In this document: piece by piece, positions 1 to 57,908 of the stretch | How the letters are laid out: each line of letters begins with the position of its first letter | How positions within the stretch are numbered: position 1 is the first letter of the stretch | Source: Glandiceps talaboti | Lineage: Eukaryota > Hemichordata > Enteropneusta > Spengelidae | Assembly (NCBI RefSeq): GCF_964340395.1 | Contig: NC_135558.1 | Location: 3,056,001-3,120,000 of the forward strand | Direction: 5' to 3' | DNA length: 64,000 bases | The notes under the pieces: generated by a model | Told to the model about the DNA's origin: nothing | The model's database searches: none | The model's input: the letters and a program-made list of their open reading frames with translations, nothing else | Made by a program: the position numbers and the translations under genes

Positions 1-480
1 CTTCTATTGTGTTTGGTCCCAACACTCCAATGTAACAGTCATATACAAGTTATAGGCCATTGTTCTGACCATGGCATTGTATTCTTAATACAACCTTTCT
101 CTCTTTTGATCGTTTCTTATCTTTATATGGTATAATTATTTCAGATATATTTGGATTCAATTCCATGAATAGTGGTCTAAGGCTTAATATAGAATAATAT
201 ATATACTCAGGTAAAAGCTTCAAATTTGTCCCGCATAATGTTTTGAAGATTCGCGTACAAATAAAGTTGTGAGATACTTTTGAAACTTTGAATGATTCAT
301 TTTTGTAACAGCGACCTCTTTAGACCGTCGTCATTTCTTTATTCCGGTGTCATTATAATCGTTCCAATGTTTGACATCGGTCGTTGTCGTTCTTCTGTCA
401 CAGTTACATCTCTTTGGCCTTAATAAATAACATTTCATCAAATTACTCTAGTCTTTGTAGTGTGTCGATGTCCTTTGTTT
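1..480. other. intergenic, no gene seen
   Basis: AT-rich sequence without a convincing coding exon or RNA gene on either strand. It leads into the 32-bp tandem array that begins near 491. Confidence 0.5.
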
Positions 481-490
481 AATGTGATCA

Positions 491-918
491 TGATTTACCG
501 TACTGTCTTCCTTTGTTGTATGTGATTTACCGTATTGTGTTCCTTTGTTGTGTGTGATTTACCATACTGTGTTCCTTTGTTGTGTGTGATTTACCGTATT
601 GTGTTCCTTTGTTGTATGTGATTTACCGTACTGTGTTCCTTTGCTGTATGTGATTTACCGTACTGTGTTCCTTTGTTGTATGTGATTTACCATACTGTCT
701 TCCTTTGTTGTATGTGATTTACCGCACTGTCTTCCTTTGTTGTATGTGATTTACCATACTGTCTTCCTTTGTTGTATGTGATTTACGATTACCATACTGT
801 CTTCCTTTGTTGTATGTGATTTACCGCACCGTACTGTCTTCCTTTGTTGTGTGTGATTTACCATACTGTCTTCCTTTGTTGTATGTGATTTACCGTACTG
901 TCTTCCTTTGTTGCATGT
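491..918. repeat. 32-bp minisatellite, about 13 copies
   Basis: A unit built around TGTGATTTACCGTACTGT followed by CTTCCTTTGTTG repeats every 32 bp. Copies differ at a few sites (ACCGTA/ACCATA/ACCGCA, GTGTTCC/GTCTTCC), and one copy near 781-835 carries small insertions. Short reading frames inside it are products of the repeat and not genes. Confidence 0.9.
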
Positions 919-1180
919 CATTAATATCAATAATTAATTTTGATACATATCATTATCATGTCACCAGGGCTCTTTTTAATGTCCTTTCATCCAATCAGAT
1001 TCATCTTCACTTTCTAACTTCCAATCAGCTCCTTCCTTCTACATTATCTATGCATGATTTTGGGTTTATAAGTAGGCTTGGTAATCAAGTTCCCCAGAGT
1101 TGTAGATGTGACCAGTAAGGCTACGACAATGCATAACTCCTTGTATATTTTCAGAAATAAAGCTACTTTCAAGTTCGAAT

Positions 1181-2050
1181 TCAGTCCGTCTTATTACCAT
1201 CTTGACACTTCTTTAAAGTCAATATTGTAGCACCATAATTGTCGTTTTGTCTTATGAAACCACATTTCCTCATAGTACTGTGAGCGGCAAAATTCTTCAC
1301 TTTAACAAACGCAAAGACCTCTGAAGACGCGGACATTTCTAAAGCAAATTTTGTATTAATGACATTGATGAGACTACGTCCACGAAGTGCTGGTTCTGTA
1401 AAAGCACGGGCCAATGTTCCATATTCCATACGTAAAACCCACGAGATTGGTGTATTTGTATCATCATATAGTGCGATATTTTCGTGATAGTGTAATGTTT
1501 TCGGATATATCGACGTGAATGGATAATGCGACAATTTCTTTTCAAGATACCCAGCATGTTCTGTACGTAGTCTTCCAATTGTATATTCCTCTGGCAGTTG
1601 TATTTTTGACACTTCTTGTGGAAGAGGCGACTTTTTATCAAAGAGATAGAAATTGTATTTATCTATAGACTCAAGCTTCAGGTCTACATTTGGTGCCATT
1701 CCTGTGATATTCCTTACTACGGAATCAGGAATAAACATGAATACGGTGTACTGGTTGTTTCTATCGATAACGCCATTCTGCTCCAGCAAAGTTGCCAATC
1801 TCCCACCATCGGTAGAGTAAGCAAAGTAGGCTGTGTTGTAGGGAGGTTTGTAGAAGTTATAGGCTTTACAGACAACGGTACTACAATATTGGAACTGATC
1901 TGTGTCGGTATAGACGTCTATACATGGCCAAGCATTGTTTGTTGATACACTGTTCTGCATCATGTAATACACAGGGTTACACTTTGGTCGCCATTTTGTC
2001 AACCATCTCAATAACTCAGGTATCCTTCTCGATGCCACCAAGTTAGACAT
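1181..2050 (-). CDS. glycine N-acyltransferase-like protein (GNAT fold), intronless
   Basis: The 289-residue product fits the GLYAT/GLYATL family in length (about 295) and layout. The N-terminal half resembles the family's N-terminal domain. The C-terminal half has the acetyltransferase-like core, with the segment TPISWVLRMEYGTLARAF followed by a GRSLINVI helix, the part that binds acyl-CoA in GNAT enzymes. Family members transfer acyl groups from CoA to glycine or other amino acids, usually in mitochondria. Substrate cannot be read here. The first ATG is at 2050; the frame extends two codons upstream only through a TTG, so I start at 2050. The stop is TGA at 1181-1183. The whole gene is one exon, whereas vertebrate GLYAT genes are split by introns, so a retrocopy or lineage-specific intron loss is possible. 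It points away from the dynamin gene. Confidence 0.8.
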   Translation of the reverse strand: MSNLVASRRIPELLRWLTKWRPKCNPVYYMMQNSVSTNNAWPCIDVYTDTDQFQYCSTVVCKAYNFYKPPYNTAYFAYSTDGGRLATLLEQNGVIDRNNQYTVFMFIPDSVVRNITGMAPNVDLKLESIDKYNFYLFDKKSPLPQEVSKIQLPEEYTIGRLRTEHAGYLEKKLSHYPFTSIYPKTLHYHENIALYDDTNTPISWVLRMEYGTLARAFTEPALRGRSLINVINTKFALEMSASSEVFAFVKVKNFAAHSTMRKCGFIRQNDNYGATILTLKKCQDGNKTD

Positions 2051-3570
2051 TCTCAAAGTACCACCAAACTGGTTGTTATGAATGGTCTAGGGAGAAGTTT
2101 GGAAACACATGCACACAAATGAATGTTCACCAGCCTCTATGAAGTTAGAACCCAGACAAATAAACTTACAGAGGGTTATACATATATAAGAATACAATAG
2201 AAGTTACACCTATCCTCTAATGTTGACAAACAGTGTATATTGTCTTACAATGTCCTCGATAAAATGTATATAATACACTGTACATCTATTACACACACCC
2301 TATGATATAGCCCAAGTGGACATCTACGCAAAAAATAGAGCACTGATCTTTAAAAATTCGATATCTAGCGAACTATTGTTAAAAGCGTCTTGTGGGAACA
2401 TATGCAATATTTAATATGTAGAACCTCAGGAAGTGTTTCCCAATGAAATGGCAAAGATAGATGTTTGAATGTTTATGTATCATGTGTATAGGCCGAGGGT
2501 TCAGATGATATACACTAAGAATTCACGGCTTCCTGTTCTCGATAATCAGCATGTACGTGTTCTTTACGACGATCTCGTCGTTACAAGTGACCGACACTAG
2601 TCTTAAAAAGTGGAACTAGTAAATACATTTGCATACGGTACTATTAATAGAGATTAAAATGTTACTACCATGACCAATTGTGGACACTGGGTTACCTGTC
2701 GTATTTAAATCACTTTCTCAAAGACAATATGATACTGTGTTACAAGAATGTAACTGTATTTTGGCAAGATTACAAACCAATCAACTCACCTGGTTACCAG
2801 ATTTAATAAAAGACTGCTAGCATAGACTTTGTCACCCTTAGACCAGCGAAAGTGGATTAGCCAATCACAATTGACTGACCTTCTAGCGAAGTTAAGGTGT
2901 GTTTGACCTATTATGATATGTAGAGTGGCCTAAATAGTTGGGGTGAAACTCCATTCTATAGAATACGTCTCTTAACTCGATTCAATGTAATAAATAGTCA
3001 ATGGAAGTTGTCATGGAATACGGCTTTCCAACTATTAGGTATTTTGAATTACTAAAACTTTATGTTTGGATTAGAACTATAGAAATAGTTGAGCCTGAAA
3101 CCAAAGAATAAGGCTGGGTCAGAATTTACAGCAGGGGAGGGGCCTGAGGAGAAATTCTTTTGGCCAAAACATTTTTTCGCAGCCCCCTTATATTTTGATG
3201 TGCAATTATACAGTAACCCACCCCCACCCCCACCCCCACCCCCGCTTCACCTCAGAGATGTACAGTATGATAAACTATATTATACACGAACTACCAGCGG
3301 AAATCAACTTCAACGTCCATGACATGCAGACAGATTTCTTTACAAATAGATGTGGGCTTTGCGATGTTTGCATTGGGATGTAAACATATACCTGGAAATA
3401 CTTATTTTTTTTTTGAAACTTAATTCTGGGCAGAAACAGTATCCCCATGATAGCTAGTGGAGAGGGTAAGTAAGCATAGTTTTGAAAAATGAGTACATGT
3501 ACGGGGCCATTTAGTGACATACAATTTCAAAACCATACACATTATTGGAAGCTACAGAGTACTTGAATAT

Positions 3571-3665
3571 TGTCTGAGAGAGAGAGAGAGGGGGGGGAGG
3601 GAGAGAGAGGGAGAGAGAGAGAGAGGGAGGGAGGGAGAGAGAGAGAGAGAGGGAGGGAGAGAGAA
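3571..3665. repeat. GA/GGA purine tract
   Basis: About 95 bp of almost pure purine on the plus strand (AG repeats broken by GGG runs). Such tracts can form triplex DNA. Apparent reading frames through it are low complexity. Confidence 0.9.
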
Positions 3666-4476
3666 TTTTTTGACCAAAATAAATTCTCTCCAGGCCCCCA
3701 CCTTCCGTATATTCTGACTCCAGTCTAAGTCTCGCGGACATTTTTTAATTTACTCGATAAATGACCGCTCCTGAGGTTTAATTTAGTTAAAATCGTGAGC
3801 AAAATATTTCGGTCACGTGTCAAGTGTGCATAGTCATTTTCTGAAGCCAAACCAGTAACAGGTGTCAGAACCCCCAGTTTGCACACTGTGTTGTGATAAA
3901 TGGAGTAATACTCTAGGCAGGATTTAGACATGCGATGTCTTTGTGATGATATTTACAGCCACAGTACACTGTAACAGGTGGTTTTGTGGAGTGACCCAAG
4001 TTTCGCTACTCTAAGAATTACAGACATTTTATCTGGACTGGAATTGAAGTGAAAAGCAACACTTTTTGTGTTCTTATCCATTGATTAAAGGAAGCTCTGC
4101 TCAGAGTGTGTATATGGTAAATGGCAGTTACCAGCAGTGTCTATAGTACGTTCATCGCTATCATCTTCAAAAGTGCTTGTTGTAGACTTGCTAATGGTTT
4201 TGAACTAGTAGAGTGAACTGTGTGCACTCTTGGACAATATTAACTTTGAACTTTGTCTGAAAATACTTGGACTTGGTATTGCCCAAATGAACATTTTGTT
4301 GCAGTATCCAGTTGATCACATCAGTGAATAGGTCAGTAACCGTAAGTCAAACAAGTTTATGCAGCAAGTTATATTGTGTAGTACTTGTCATTTGCATTGT
4401 TTATGTGTGAAGTCAATACTTTGAGTTGAATACTCAGCGTTAGACTGGAACATACGTTGATGATATAGATTGTCAA

Positions 4477-4480
<4 letters not shown>

Positions 4481-4538
<58 letters not shown>
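4481..4538. repeat. (TG)n microsatellite
   Basis: An uninterrupted run of 29 TG dinucleotides. Confidence 0.97.
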
Positions 4539-4541
<3 letters not shown>

Positions 4542-5865
4542 TTGTCAAATGTTTCATCTGATATTTATTCCTTCTAATATTATTTGGGGGACAGCGTTAC
4601 TTGTTACTCATATGAAAATAATACACTGATTCCATCAGCTTTGAGATCTTCGGAGTCATTGCTGAAGTTTAGAAGCACAGTTATTAAGTTTTGTTTTCAG
4701 AAGTGCATGTATTCAACAGTGTGTTTGATATTTATACTTTGTACAACTCTATAAGTTTGAACTACATTATTCTAAATTGAGGGTGAGCAAGGGGTCCCTT
4801 AGTACGATTTACAGAAAAAATAACTATTGAATTGCAAATTCTGAAGATAAAATTCAATTTTTACATTTATGAAAAAACACAATTTACTTATTACAAATAA
4901 AATAAACCTGGAGTTTACGTTTTACAGTTATAACTGGACGGGCATTCTTATGCATCTACCACTCCTTGTAAATCTCATGACAACATATTAATGGTGAGAT
5001 GAGCAGTCAGTGTCTCCTTACATTTTGACAAACTGTTTTTAACGACTGTTGAATATGTTTTTAGAGATCATTCTAAAAGCAGGAGATAAAACAATACAAT
5101 TAGGCGGGAACTATAACAACGAAGAAGGGGAGGGACCGAGTGGATGTATCCCCTCTAGCCGTTGAAACTTTTTGAAATTTTGGGACCAAAAGTATGGACT
5201 CCCTTGGTGCTATATTGATGTATCATCTGATTAAAAAATATGCACTTCTGATCAAAACAGAAGCATTTACTTTATCATAAATTGTTAGGTCAGATCGAGA
5301 GTCAAGTCGACAATAATGTCAATAATCAAGTCCAGTAAAACGTAGGTCAAGCTCAAACAAAGTCAAGTAAAGGTAGGTCAAGCTCAAGCATAGTCCAGTA
5401 AAGGTAAGTAATGTCAGTAAAGGTAAGTCGATGCAAATCAAGAGTTAAGTCATGAGTCAAATGAGTTAATAAAGCATATATTGATTATTATTAGCTATTT
5501 TGTACTTATTTTCCACCTACATGAGTTTGAGTTACAGTATTCTAAATTGTCATATTAAGTCAAGTCAAGTCAATTGATTGGAAAGACGAATGTTAAAAAT
5601 CCAATCTGTATGGATTCCATGCAAGAACGATTGCGTTCTCTTGTTGTTTCTTCAAAAACTGATAATCTACATTTTGAGTTTTAGTTTGCATGTTGAACGG
5701 TAGTTGCATACAATATTACATATTTTCTGGCATGTAGAACGAGTTAGTGCTAATACTGAAATGCCATCTGCTAAAGCAAGGGAAGAAATAAACCATGGAA
5801 CATCTGACACAACTGTCACGTGACTGTTCTCGTTCAACGAAGAGGTCATTTGCATAAATTAGGAA

Positions 5866-6094
5866 AAGAGTTGTTGAAAAGATGCTTCTGGAATTCCCTG
5901 TCGTACACCATGAAATAAAGGATATTCATACTTGTCTATGCCAATTTGACATTTTTGTCCATAGAACATATTTTGTACTATATCCTCCAAAGTTTTGAAT
6001 TTATGCCTGTGGTGTACAATTTGTGAAATAGACAATTCCACCATAAAGAATCAAAAGCTTTGTGAATGTCTTGGCTACAAATAAATACTTTGCT
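5866..6094 (-). pseudogene. non-LTR retrotransposon reverse transcriptase remnant
   Basis: Read on the minus strand, 6094-5981 encodes a segment with DIHKAFDSLWW, matching reverse-transcriptase motif A (catalytic Asp plus KAFD). In a different frame, 6044-5866 continues with the fingers/palm spacer and HGVRQG, matching motif B. The Asp-Pro that normally follows RQG is lost (RQGIPEAS). The frame change between the motifs and the stop codons at 5978-5980 and 5859-5861 show it is dead. Both motifs in the expected order make chance unlikely; the clade (jockey, CR1 or similar) cannot be assigned. Confidence 0.65.
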
Positions 6095-6139
6095 ATGCCT
6101 TGCAACGTGAAATGTCTGTATACGTAGTGATATATTAAT

Positions 6140-6385
6140 CTGGCCTGATTCCCTGACCATCGTCTGATTCTGGAATGTATTTTGTGCAACCATAGAATGT
6201 AAAAAATATATTAAATGTATTGAATATATTTCGTGCAAACTCCCCCAACCATCGCCTGATCCTAGAATATATATTGTGCAACCACAGAATGTAAAAAATG
6301 TGTTAAAAATGAATTTCATCCCCAGACCATCGCCTGCTCTTTGAATGTATTTCGTACAACCATAGACATGTATTAAATGTAAAAT
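6140..6385. repeat. three diverged ~85-bp direct repeats
   Basis: The phrase ACCATCGCCTGATCCT...GAATGTATTTTGTGCAACCATAGAATGTA occurs three times with variation (about 6155, 6248 and 6325). It abuts the reverse-transcriptase fragment and may belong to the same decayed element. Confidence 0.6.
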
Positions 6386-7006
6386 AGTCAAGTACTGGCC
6401 ATAGCTCACTAAAAGGTATACAGCGAGAGAGATACACACAGACAGACAGACGGGCAGGCAGGTGGGCAGGCGGGATTACACATAGGTATAGTGTGTGTGT
6501 GTGTTAAAAAGTGTCAAACTTCCCCCCTACCTTTTAGTCAAGATGTTCAATATATTTACACTGTGCATATAGTCACTAATTTTATATGACTAGTAAAATA
6601 TTTTAAGTCAAGATGAGTCCTCTGAGTCACGATCAAATACCTGTTATGTGTATATATTATATAAGGTGGGAGAGGGCACACTATGTTTTAGACCGGTCCC
6701 TTACCTACATTCCTACATTGACTCTTGTCAGGCTGTCGGTCAGACTTAGGTAGTGAAAATTGGAGAAAGGTGAATAAACTTTTTGTGTTGTCCATTTTAC
6801 TAGGCCACTGTTTGTAAATTATTTTGACCATGTTTGGTCATTAAAAGCCCAAACTTTGCTTTGAGTGGTACCTATGATTCATCGACTGATGGTGCCTTGC
6901 CAAACGGCCAAACTTCTTTTTGTTCACTTTGACACAAAAACCTATTTTAAAGGTTTGGGTCATAGTGATATCACTCTCGACTGACGAGCTGGATTGACGA
7001 AGGACT

Positions 7007-7108
7007 GACGTAATGTTGTACGCATGCGTATTCATGATAACAAATCTACGCATGTGTAATCACTTCAGCCATTTTGATTTCTTCCCTCCCCTTGTTTCAT
7101 TATAAATA
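7007..7108 (+). promoter_or_regulatory. candidate dynamin core promoter
   Basis: Upstream of the dynamin start codon are a CRE-like TGACGTAA at 7007-7014, a CGCATGCG palindrome near 7021 resembling an NRF1 site, and TATAAATA at 7101-7108, about 70 bp before the ATG. Placement is sensible, but each motif is short and could occur by chance. The transcription start may be further upstream if a 5' non-coding exon exists. Confidence 0.3.
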
Positions 7109-7178
7109 CTACCATTTCAAGGAAGGAAATTATTTTTCAGTCTCTGATCGCTTCGTCGATGTCGTGACACCTATCAAT

Positions 7179-52418
<45,240 letters not shown>

Positions 52419-54200
52419 ACAGTATCTCACTTGATGTGAATGAATTCTATTTGTGAACATTATTTTGTAGGGAATTCTAAGACAAAAAAAACAACAACTA
52501 GATTTTATCAAATGTACAAATTTGAAGTCTGTCTATATTCAGATGTTTCTTTTCGTTTTCTTAAGAAATAATTTTGAAAGTTGTACAAGATTGGAAACGT
52601 AATCCCAGTGTGGTAGTTATGGTAACCAAATTGTGTAAATGATTTAAAAGTAATAGAAAAATTTGTAAGATTTGGACAAACGTTAATGTATTTGAAGGAG
52701 AAATGTACTCCCTCGCCTATGTAATGTCAACCTGGTGATATCTTGCCCTGTTTTGGATAATCAAATATTACCAGTGGTGATGATTGGAAAATACACCAAA
52801 TAAGTATAACGGTAGGGATGTTAAGGTGTGTAAATGCTTACTACAAGCACTAGATTCACCCTCATGCATGTTGGCTTACCCTATTGTATGTATCACTTGG
52901 TTTGTTCCACAACTAATATCACCTGAGGTCATACCAAAAAATGTAGACTTGTAGGGACAGTAAGCTGTCTAAATGCGTGTAAATTGCTGTTGTGTAAATC
53001 AGTGTGAATTTATAGAGTTTGGCTCCTCTACTGAAATGCATTCTTCCACTTTCAGTGATTGAGATTGTACCATGTAAGTGGAATTGTAGGGAGAATAGAT
53101 ACTAAAATGCATGTTTATGGCTGTTGTGTTAACTCACCCTCAGATTATAGTCAGCCACTCCTATTATGTATCCATCCTGGTTTGATCCAATCCTGGTGTG
53201 AACTGAGATCATACCATATTCACAGAATTGTAGGAGTATTAAAATGAGTATGCATATAAATGATAGTGTGACAGCAGTAAATTCACCCTCATTTCAATGT
53301 TGGCTCACCCTGTTATGTATCTCACTTGGTTTGATCCAGTACTAGTGTGAATTAATAGGTTGTAAGAAATTAGTAAATTTGCAGGGATGACAGGATGAAA
53401 TAATGGGCAATATTACAATGTGATATCTGACGTGCCCGTTTTGATAGGACAAAGTAGTGTGATAATATAAGAAACATGACTAACTATAGACCCTCCAGAG
53501 GGTCTATGCTGTAACTAGTATTGAACTGTCCCACCCGGTAAATAGCGCCCTCTAGTGATGTTAATAAGAAAGTTGTATGGAGAGGGAAATTCATGTTAGG
53601 TGTTTTCTCTTGTATTTTATCATTTAAATCATTGCAAAGAATCATTTGATATGTATACACAGTGTAAGGCTGAATTTGAGACTCGTTTAATCATTTGTTG
53701 TAAGCAGACCTTTTCAATTTATTCTAGTGCAATACTTTAACGCTAGAGGGCGATATTTATTAGCAGGTCAATTGTGATATAACACTCAAATAGTACTTAT
53801 GATTTTAGTTAGTCTTCACTGTTTACAGGGTCTGTGTTTTTAGCGCATAACAGTGAAAATGGTGATGGTTTTTAGATAAATCTGTAATTACAACATGTTT
53901 GTAGGGGTGATGGAAATGAAAATAAAAAACTAAATTGTGGTATGATGAAGGTTAATCGTGATGGATTTGACAAAGATGCAACATCTGTAGTCATGGTAAC
54001 AAGGATAAAATGACAAATTATTCTCCACTTCTGCTCCATTATTCTCTTACACCTTCAAATTCTCCATGGTGATAAATATAGAAATAGAGACTTTGTCATA
54101 ATAATAGCCGTAGGATTCTTGTAAACCAACGAATTCAATAATTTCTGTGTAAAATCCATCATATTTTGGAATAAACAATGTTTTAAAGAAAAACATTTAA
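52419..54200 (+). other. dynamin 3' UTR and candidate poly(A) signals
   Basis: No further exon is visible. AATAAA occurs at 53921-53926 and 54170-54175, giving a 3' UTR of roughly 1.5-1.8 kb if used. The hairpin at 53486-53507 would fall within the UTR. Confidence 0.45.
53486..53507. other. 22-nt perfect hairpin in the 3' UTR region
   Basis: Arms ATAGACCCTC and GAGGGTCTAT with a 2-base centre. Shares its arm with 42844-42870 and 45291/45560. Confidence 0.6.
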
Positions 54201-54342
54201 GAATCCACACTTGTCAAAATGTTGAATTTTAAAACTAGACTATTTTATTTCCCCAAAAGTGTGGTTGTAACAGATAGTAAATTGTATACATTATATCATC
54301 TATGCTTTTAATTTTAATTTTTAGTAAAAACATGATAGGAAT

Positions 54343-54546
54343 GTTCTATTCTGTGTAGGGATTCCCTTTCTATGTAGGGATGATCCATTTTATGTAGCAT
54401 TGTTCCATTCTGGGAAGGGATGTGTTCTTCCTTGTAAGGACGGTCCATTTTATGTAGGGATGGTTCGTTATGTGTAGGGATATGCTATTCAATATAGGGA
54501 TGTACCATTCCATGTAGGCATGTTTCATGTCATGTAGGGATGACAT
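54343..54546. repeat. ~20-22-bp diverged tandem repeats
   Basis: About nine copies of TATGTAGGGATGNTCCATT with many substitutions. Confidence 0.75.
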
Positions 54547-54992
54547 GGGTTTTTCAAACCTTTCTACCTCTTGGACAATTCTGCTAACTTAAACTAAGAA
54601 CATACTATAACACCAGACATAGCAATTGTTGAGTTGGTTTATTGATAGCAAATATGGTATCTGATATCCCAGCAAAATGTTGTTCCTATGTGTTTTACAT
54701 AAAACAGCCCTTCCCCCTCCCCCAGTTTCCCCTCCCCATTCGTGCTGGTTGCAAGAATCCATAAGTTGGTCCACCACATACCTTCATACTGTGTACTTAG
54801 TGTGTGTACAGGTTTGTCTGCGTGTTGATGTTTGAGTGCTTGGTGTTGTTCAAAAATTTGAAAAGTGAGTGTTTGAAAAATGAAGTATTTACTCGTGTTG
54901 AATAGTGGCCTCTGGTAAGGTTTATGAAGTCACTAATTAATGAGTGTCACAGTCAAAATGTTTGTGGTATTTATGTGTTACAAGCAAGACTA

Positions 54993-55095
54993 CTATAGTT
55001 TGTAAGGTATGTCATGACAGGGCGCCCTCACACATTGGTCAATTGAGAGGAGGCAAGTGAGGGTGCAATGACACAACATATCTTACAGTCTATAG
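54993..55095. mobile_element. 103-bp inverted-repeat element, intact copy
   Basis: CTATAGTTTGTAAGGTATGT at the left and ACATATCTTACAGTCTATAG at the right form inverted ends, each bounded by CTATAG. Interior GGGCGCCCTCAC and GTGAGGGTG extend the arms. It is the uninterrupted relative of 32958-33525. Confidence 0.7.
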
Positions 55096-55239
55096 CAAGA
55101 CCCGATAATATACTGTGTGTATATGGAGAATACTGTGTGTATAATGTATTGTAGCTGATGCATAACAAATTAACTGATTTCAACCAGTAGACTATAGCCT
55201 GACATCCTGACAGGGGGTGGGGGTGGGGGAGTGAATTCA

Positions 55240-55600
55240 CTGATGTATACCAGTATACCAGCCAGTAGCTTGTAGCCTGATATCCTGATTTGGGACAAGA
55301 TCAATAGTTTCAGCCAATAGACTATAGCCTGACATCCTGACTTGGGACACGGTCAATAGTTTTAGCCAATAGACTATAGCCTGACATCCCGACTTGGGAC
55401 AAGATCAATAGTTTTAGCCAATAGACTATAGCCTGACATCCTGACTTGGAACAAAATCAATACTTTTAGCCAATAGACTATAGCCTAACATCCTGACTTG
55501 GGACAAGATCACTAGTTTCAGCCAATAGACTATAGCCTGATATCATGGCTTGGGACAAGATCACTACTTTTAGCCAATAGAATGTAGCCGGACATCTTGA
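55240..55600. repeat. ~52-bp tandem repeat, ~7 copies
   Basis: Unit GCCAATAGACTATAGCCTGA followed by CATCCTGACTTGGGACAAG and ATCAATAGTTTTA. Confidence 0.9.
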
Positions 55601-55689
55601 CTCCGCACAAATTCATCATACATTATCAACAACATAGGGATACCCAGGACGTTGTCATCAGTGAACAGGATCCGTAGCATGATTCTAAT

Positions 55690-55990
55690 ATTTATTGTTC
55701 AACTCCCTAGTATGCTTGTAATGTTGTCAGTTCTGATCAACTCCCTAGTATGCTTGTAATGTTGTCAGTTCCGATCAACTCCCTAGTATGCTAGTAATGT
55801 TCTCAGTTCTGATCAACTCCCTAGTATGCTAGTAATGTTCTCTTTTCTAGCATGCCTCTACTGGCTCTAATATTTACTGATCAGTTCCCTAGTATGTTTG
55901 TTACGTTCACTGAGTGACTCCCAAGTATGCATCCAAGGTTTACTGGTTTGTTCCGTAGTATGCCTGTATTGTTCACTGAGTGACTCCTTA
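55690..55990. repeat. ~38-bp tandem repeat, ~4 clear copies
   Basis: Unit GATCAACTCCCTAGTATGCT then TGTAATGTTGTCAGTTC, becoming irregular after 55850. Confidence 0.85.
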
Positions 55991-56529
55991 GCATGCCTCT
56001 AATTAACATGGTTATGTAAAAGAGTTTCTGGCAGGCAAACACAAAGCATTTCTTTACACAAGGGAAAACACAAATGACAAAGTAATAATACAGTGTCTCA
56101 TTAGGCTAATCAGCGGGTTGTTTTTATTTGAAAAGAACCCAACATTTTGAACCAAGTATGTATGAATTGATCCTACAAACTTCCATGATTGTCCACGTGT
56201 GTGGGAGTCACTTTATTTTTCCATTGATAAGATTAGAATCGGACAAGACAAGATATACTGAGAAAAGTTGTGATGTATTTGTTAAAACTGTGAATATTGT
56301 AAGACTTCTACTGACAGCAATAAATCAATGTCAAATACACTTCTGACTGTAAAATGTATGTTTTTCTTGGCTTGGCAATTAATTTGGATTTCAATTGGTT
56401 CATCATTCTTAGCCACCAATTAGCCATCAAAAGGCAACGCCCAAGGGGGCTACTATATTGGGTCCCACCTTTCCATGGCCACATGTATCTCAAGCACGCA
56501 CAGACCAGTTTCAACCAAACCTTCAATAA

Positions 56530-56657
56530 ATGTCAGATGCCATTGTCAAAATCTATCACTCCACATCTCATAGTCTCAGTTACCCAGACTCCCGCCGCTG
56601 GAGGCTCTATTACGAGACCATGCACCCAGACGAGAGTGGTCTGATTTTTCCTCTTGA
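56530..56657 (+). CDS. unrecognised gene, candidate exon 1
   Basis: ATG at 56530 begins a 42-codon segment (MSDAIVKIYHSTSHS ... RRWRLYYETMHPDESGLIFP) that ends in a split codon at a strong donor GTAAGT (56658). Composition is protein-like (Trp, Tyr, Arg, Glu, Pro), unlike the repeats around it, and joins in frame to 56893. I do not recognise the family. Short Tyr/Trp-rich proteins of this look occur among ciliary microtubule inner proteins, but that is only an impression. Confidence 0.5.
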
Positions 56658-56723
56658 GTAAGTATTCACAATCATTAAGAATGTCGTTTTTGTCCCATCG
56701 ACCACAACTAATAAAAACTACCG

Positions 56724-56872
<149 letters not shown>

Positions 56873-56892
56873 GAAAATGTCCCTTCCCACAG

Positions 56893-57071
56893 GGAATATG
56901 AAGCTAGGGTTGCTAAGATCGTTCAAGTCCACACCGCGAAATATACATTAATATTGTGTGGAGTTAATTACGCGACCCTTGAAACCCTGTTATTTTACCA
57001 TTTCACGTCACATATTATATATTCACTCTTTTATTGTATTCTGAAACATATCTCAACACACAAGTGTCTGT
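56893..57071 (+). CDS. unrecognised gene, candidate exon 2 (3' end uncertain)
   Basis: After acceptor TTCCCACAG the frame continues EEYEARVAKIVQVHTAKYTL. It stays open to TGA at 57071-57073, but the later part is hydrophobic and AT-rich and may be intronic. No strong donor is seen in the first 60 bp. If the stop is used the protein is about 102 residues. The exon start is better supported than the end. Confidence 0.35.
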
Positions 57072-57840
57072 GACCCACCCACCAACTTTTATGTCTGTCT
57101 ATCTATCTACAAACCTATATACCCACCCCAGGCTGCCTGCCTGCCTACCAGCCTACCTACCTACGCCCACTACCTACCTACCTACAAACAATACGAGGTG
57201 AACGAACCCGTCGAGTTGAACGACCTTTTGAGGAGGACTTGCACTTGCAATATAACATCCTCAAGCGTATTGTATGATTTGTGACTGCAGAGGGGATTAT
57301 CCAGGGCCGTATGCATTGTATTATCGAATCACTTTACATTACTTATTGCATTTGTTAATGTAACATTAATTATTGACTTTAGCCTTGAATTTATCTAGTA
57401 TTAGTAACACACACATAAACTTCAGTCGGAATTTCCAGTATGTTCCGGGTCACTTTCCAGGTAGTCTGACACATACTAATATATTCCAAAATGGAGCACG
57501 TCTTTCCATGTAATACAGAGATAGCATACCAGTATTGACGATTTAGATGGCAAATTAAGATTTGACACCGAGTAAGGATAGCCTTATAACAATAGACACT
57601 GGGTTCCTTTTCCACAGTTGCTTGAAGTTATATTATACCGAGTTTATTCACTACGTTTTCCGGGAATACAAGTGTGTACGTTTCAGTTCAAATTACATGA
57701 GAAAAAAAACCTATACTACACCTCAGACCACGAAAACTACACTTATAATTCAAGCCATGGAAAGCTATTTCCTCCTATATGAATGCTATAAATGAATTTA
57801 TTTTGGAAGTTATAACACAGGTTGTCTAAATATCTTCCAG

Positions 57841-57908
57841 GGGGACAGCGCACCGTCCATGTCACGTGCACCACCGCGGCAACGATTGTCCATAGAAAAT
57901 ATAATTAG
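57841..57908 (+). CDS. candidate further exon (unrecognised gene)
   Basis: Flanked by TATCTTCCAG and donor GTAAAG (57909), 68 nt, open in one frame as GDSAPSMSRAPPRQRLSIEN then IIR. GC content is higher than its flanks. It could belong to the gene at 56530, but the phase of the link is not established. Confidence 0.35.

Larger units (their letters stand above)
2057..5858. other. intergenic region with simple repeats
   Basis: No convincing exon is visible. It holds a C-rich CCACCC tract near 3216-3243, a GA/GGA tract at about 3571-3665, a (TG)n tract at 4481-4538, and at about 5280-5590 an irregular run of GTCAAGTC / GTAAAGGTA motifs. The promoter of the minus-strand GLYAT-like gene should lie just above 2050, but no clear TATA box was identified. 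Confidence 0.5.
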
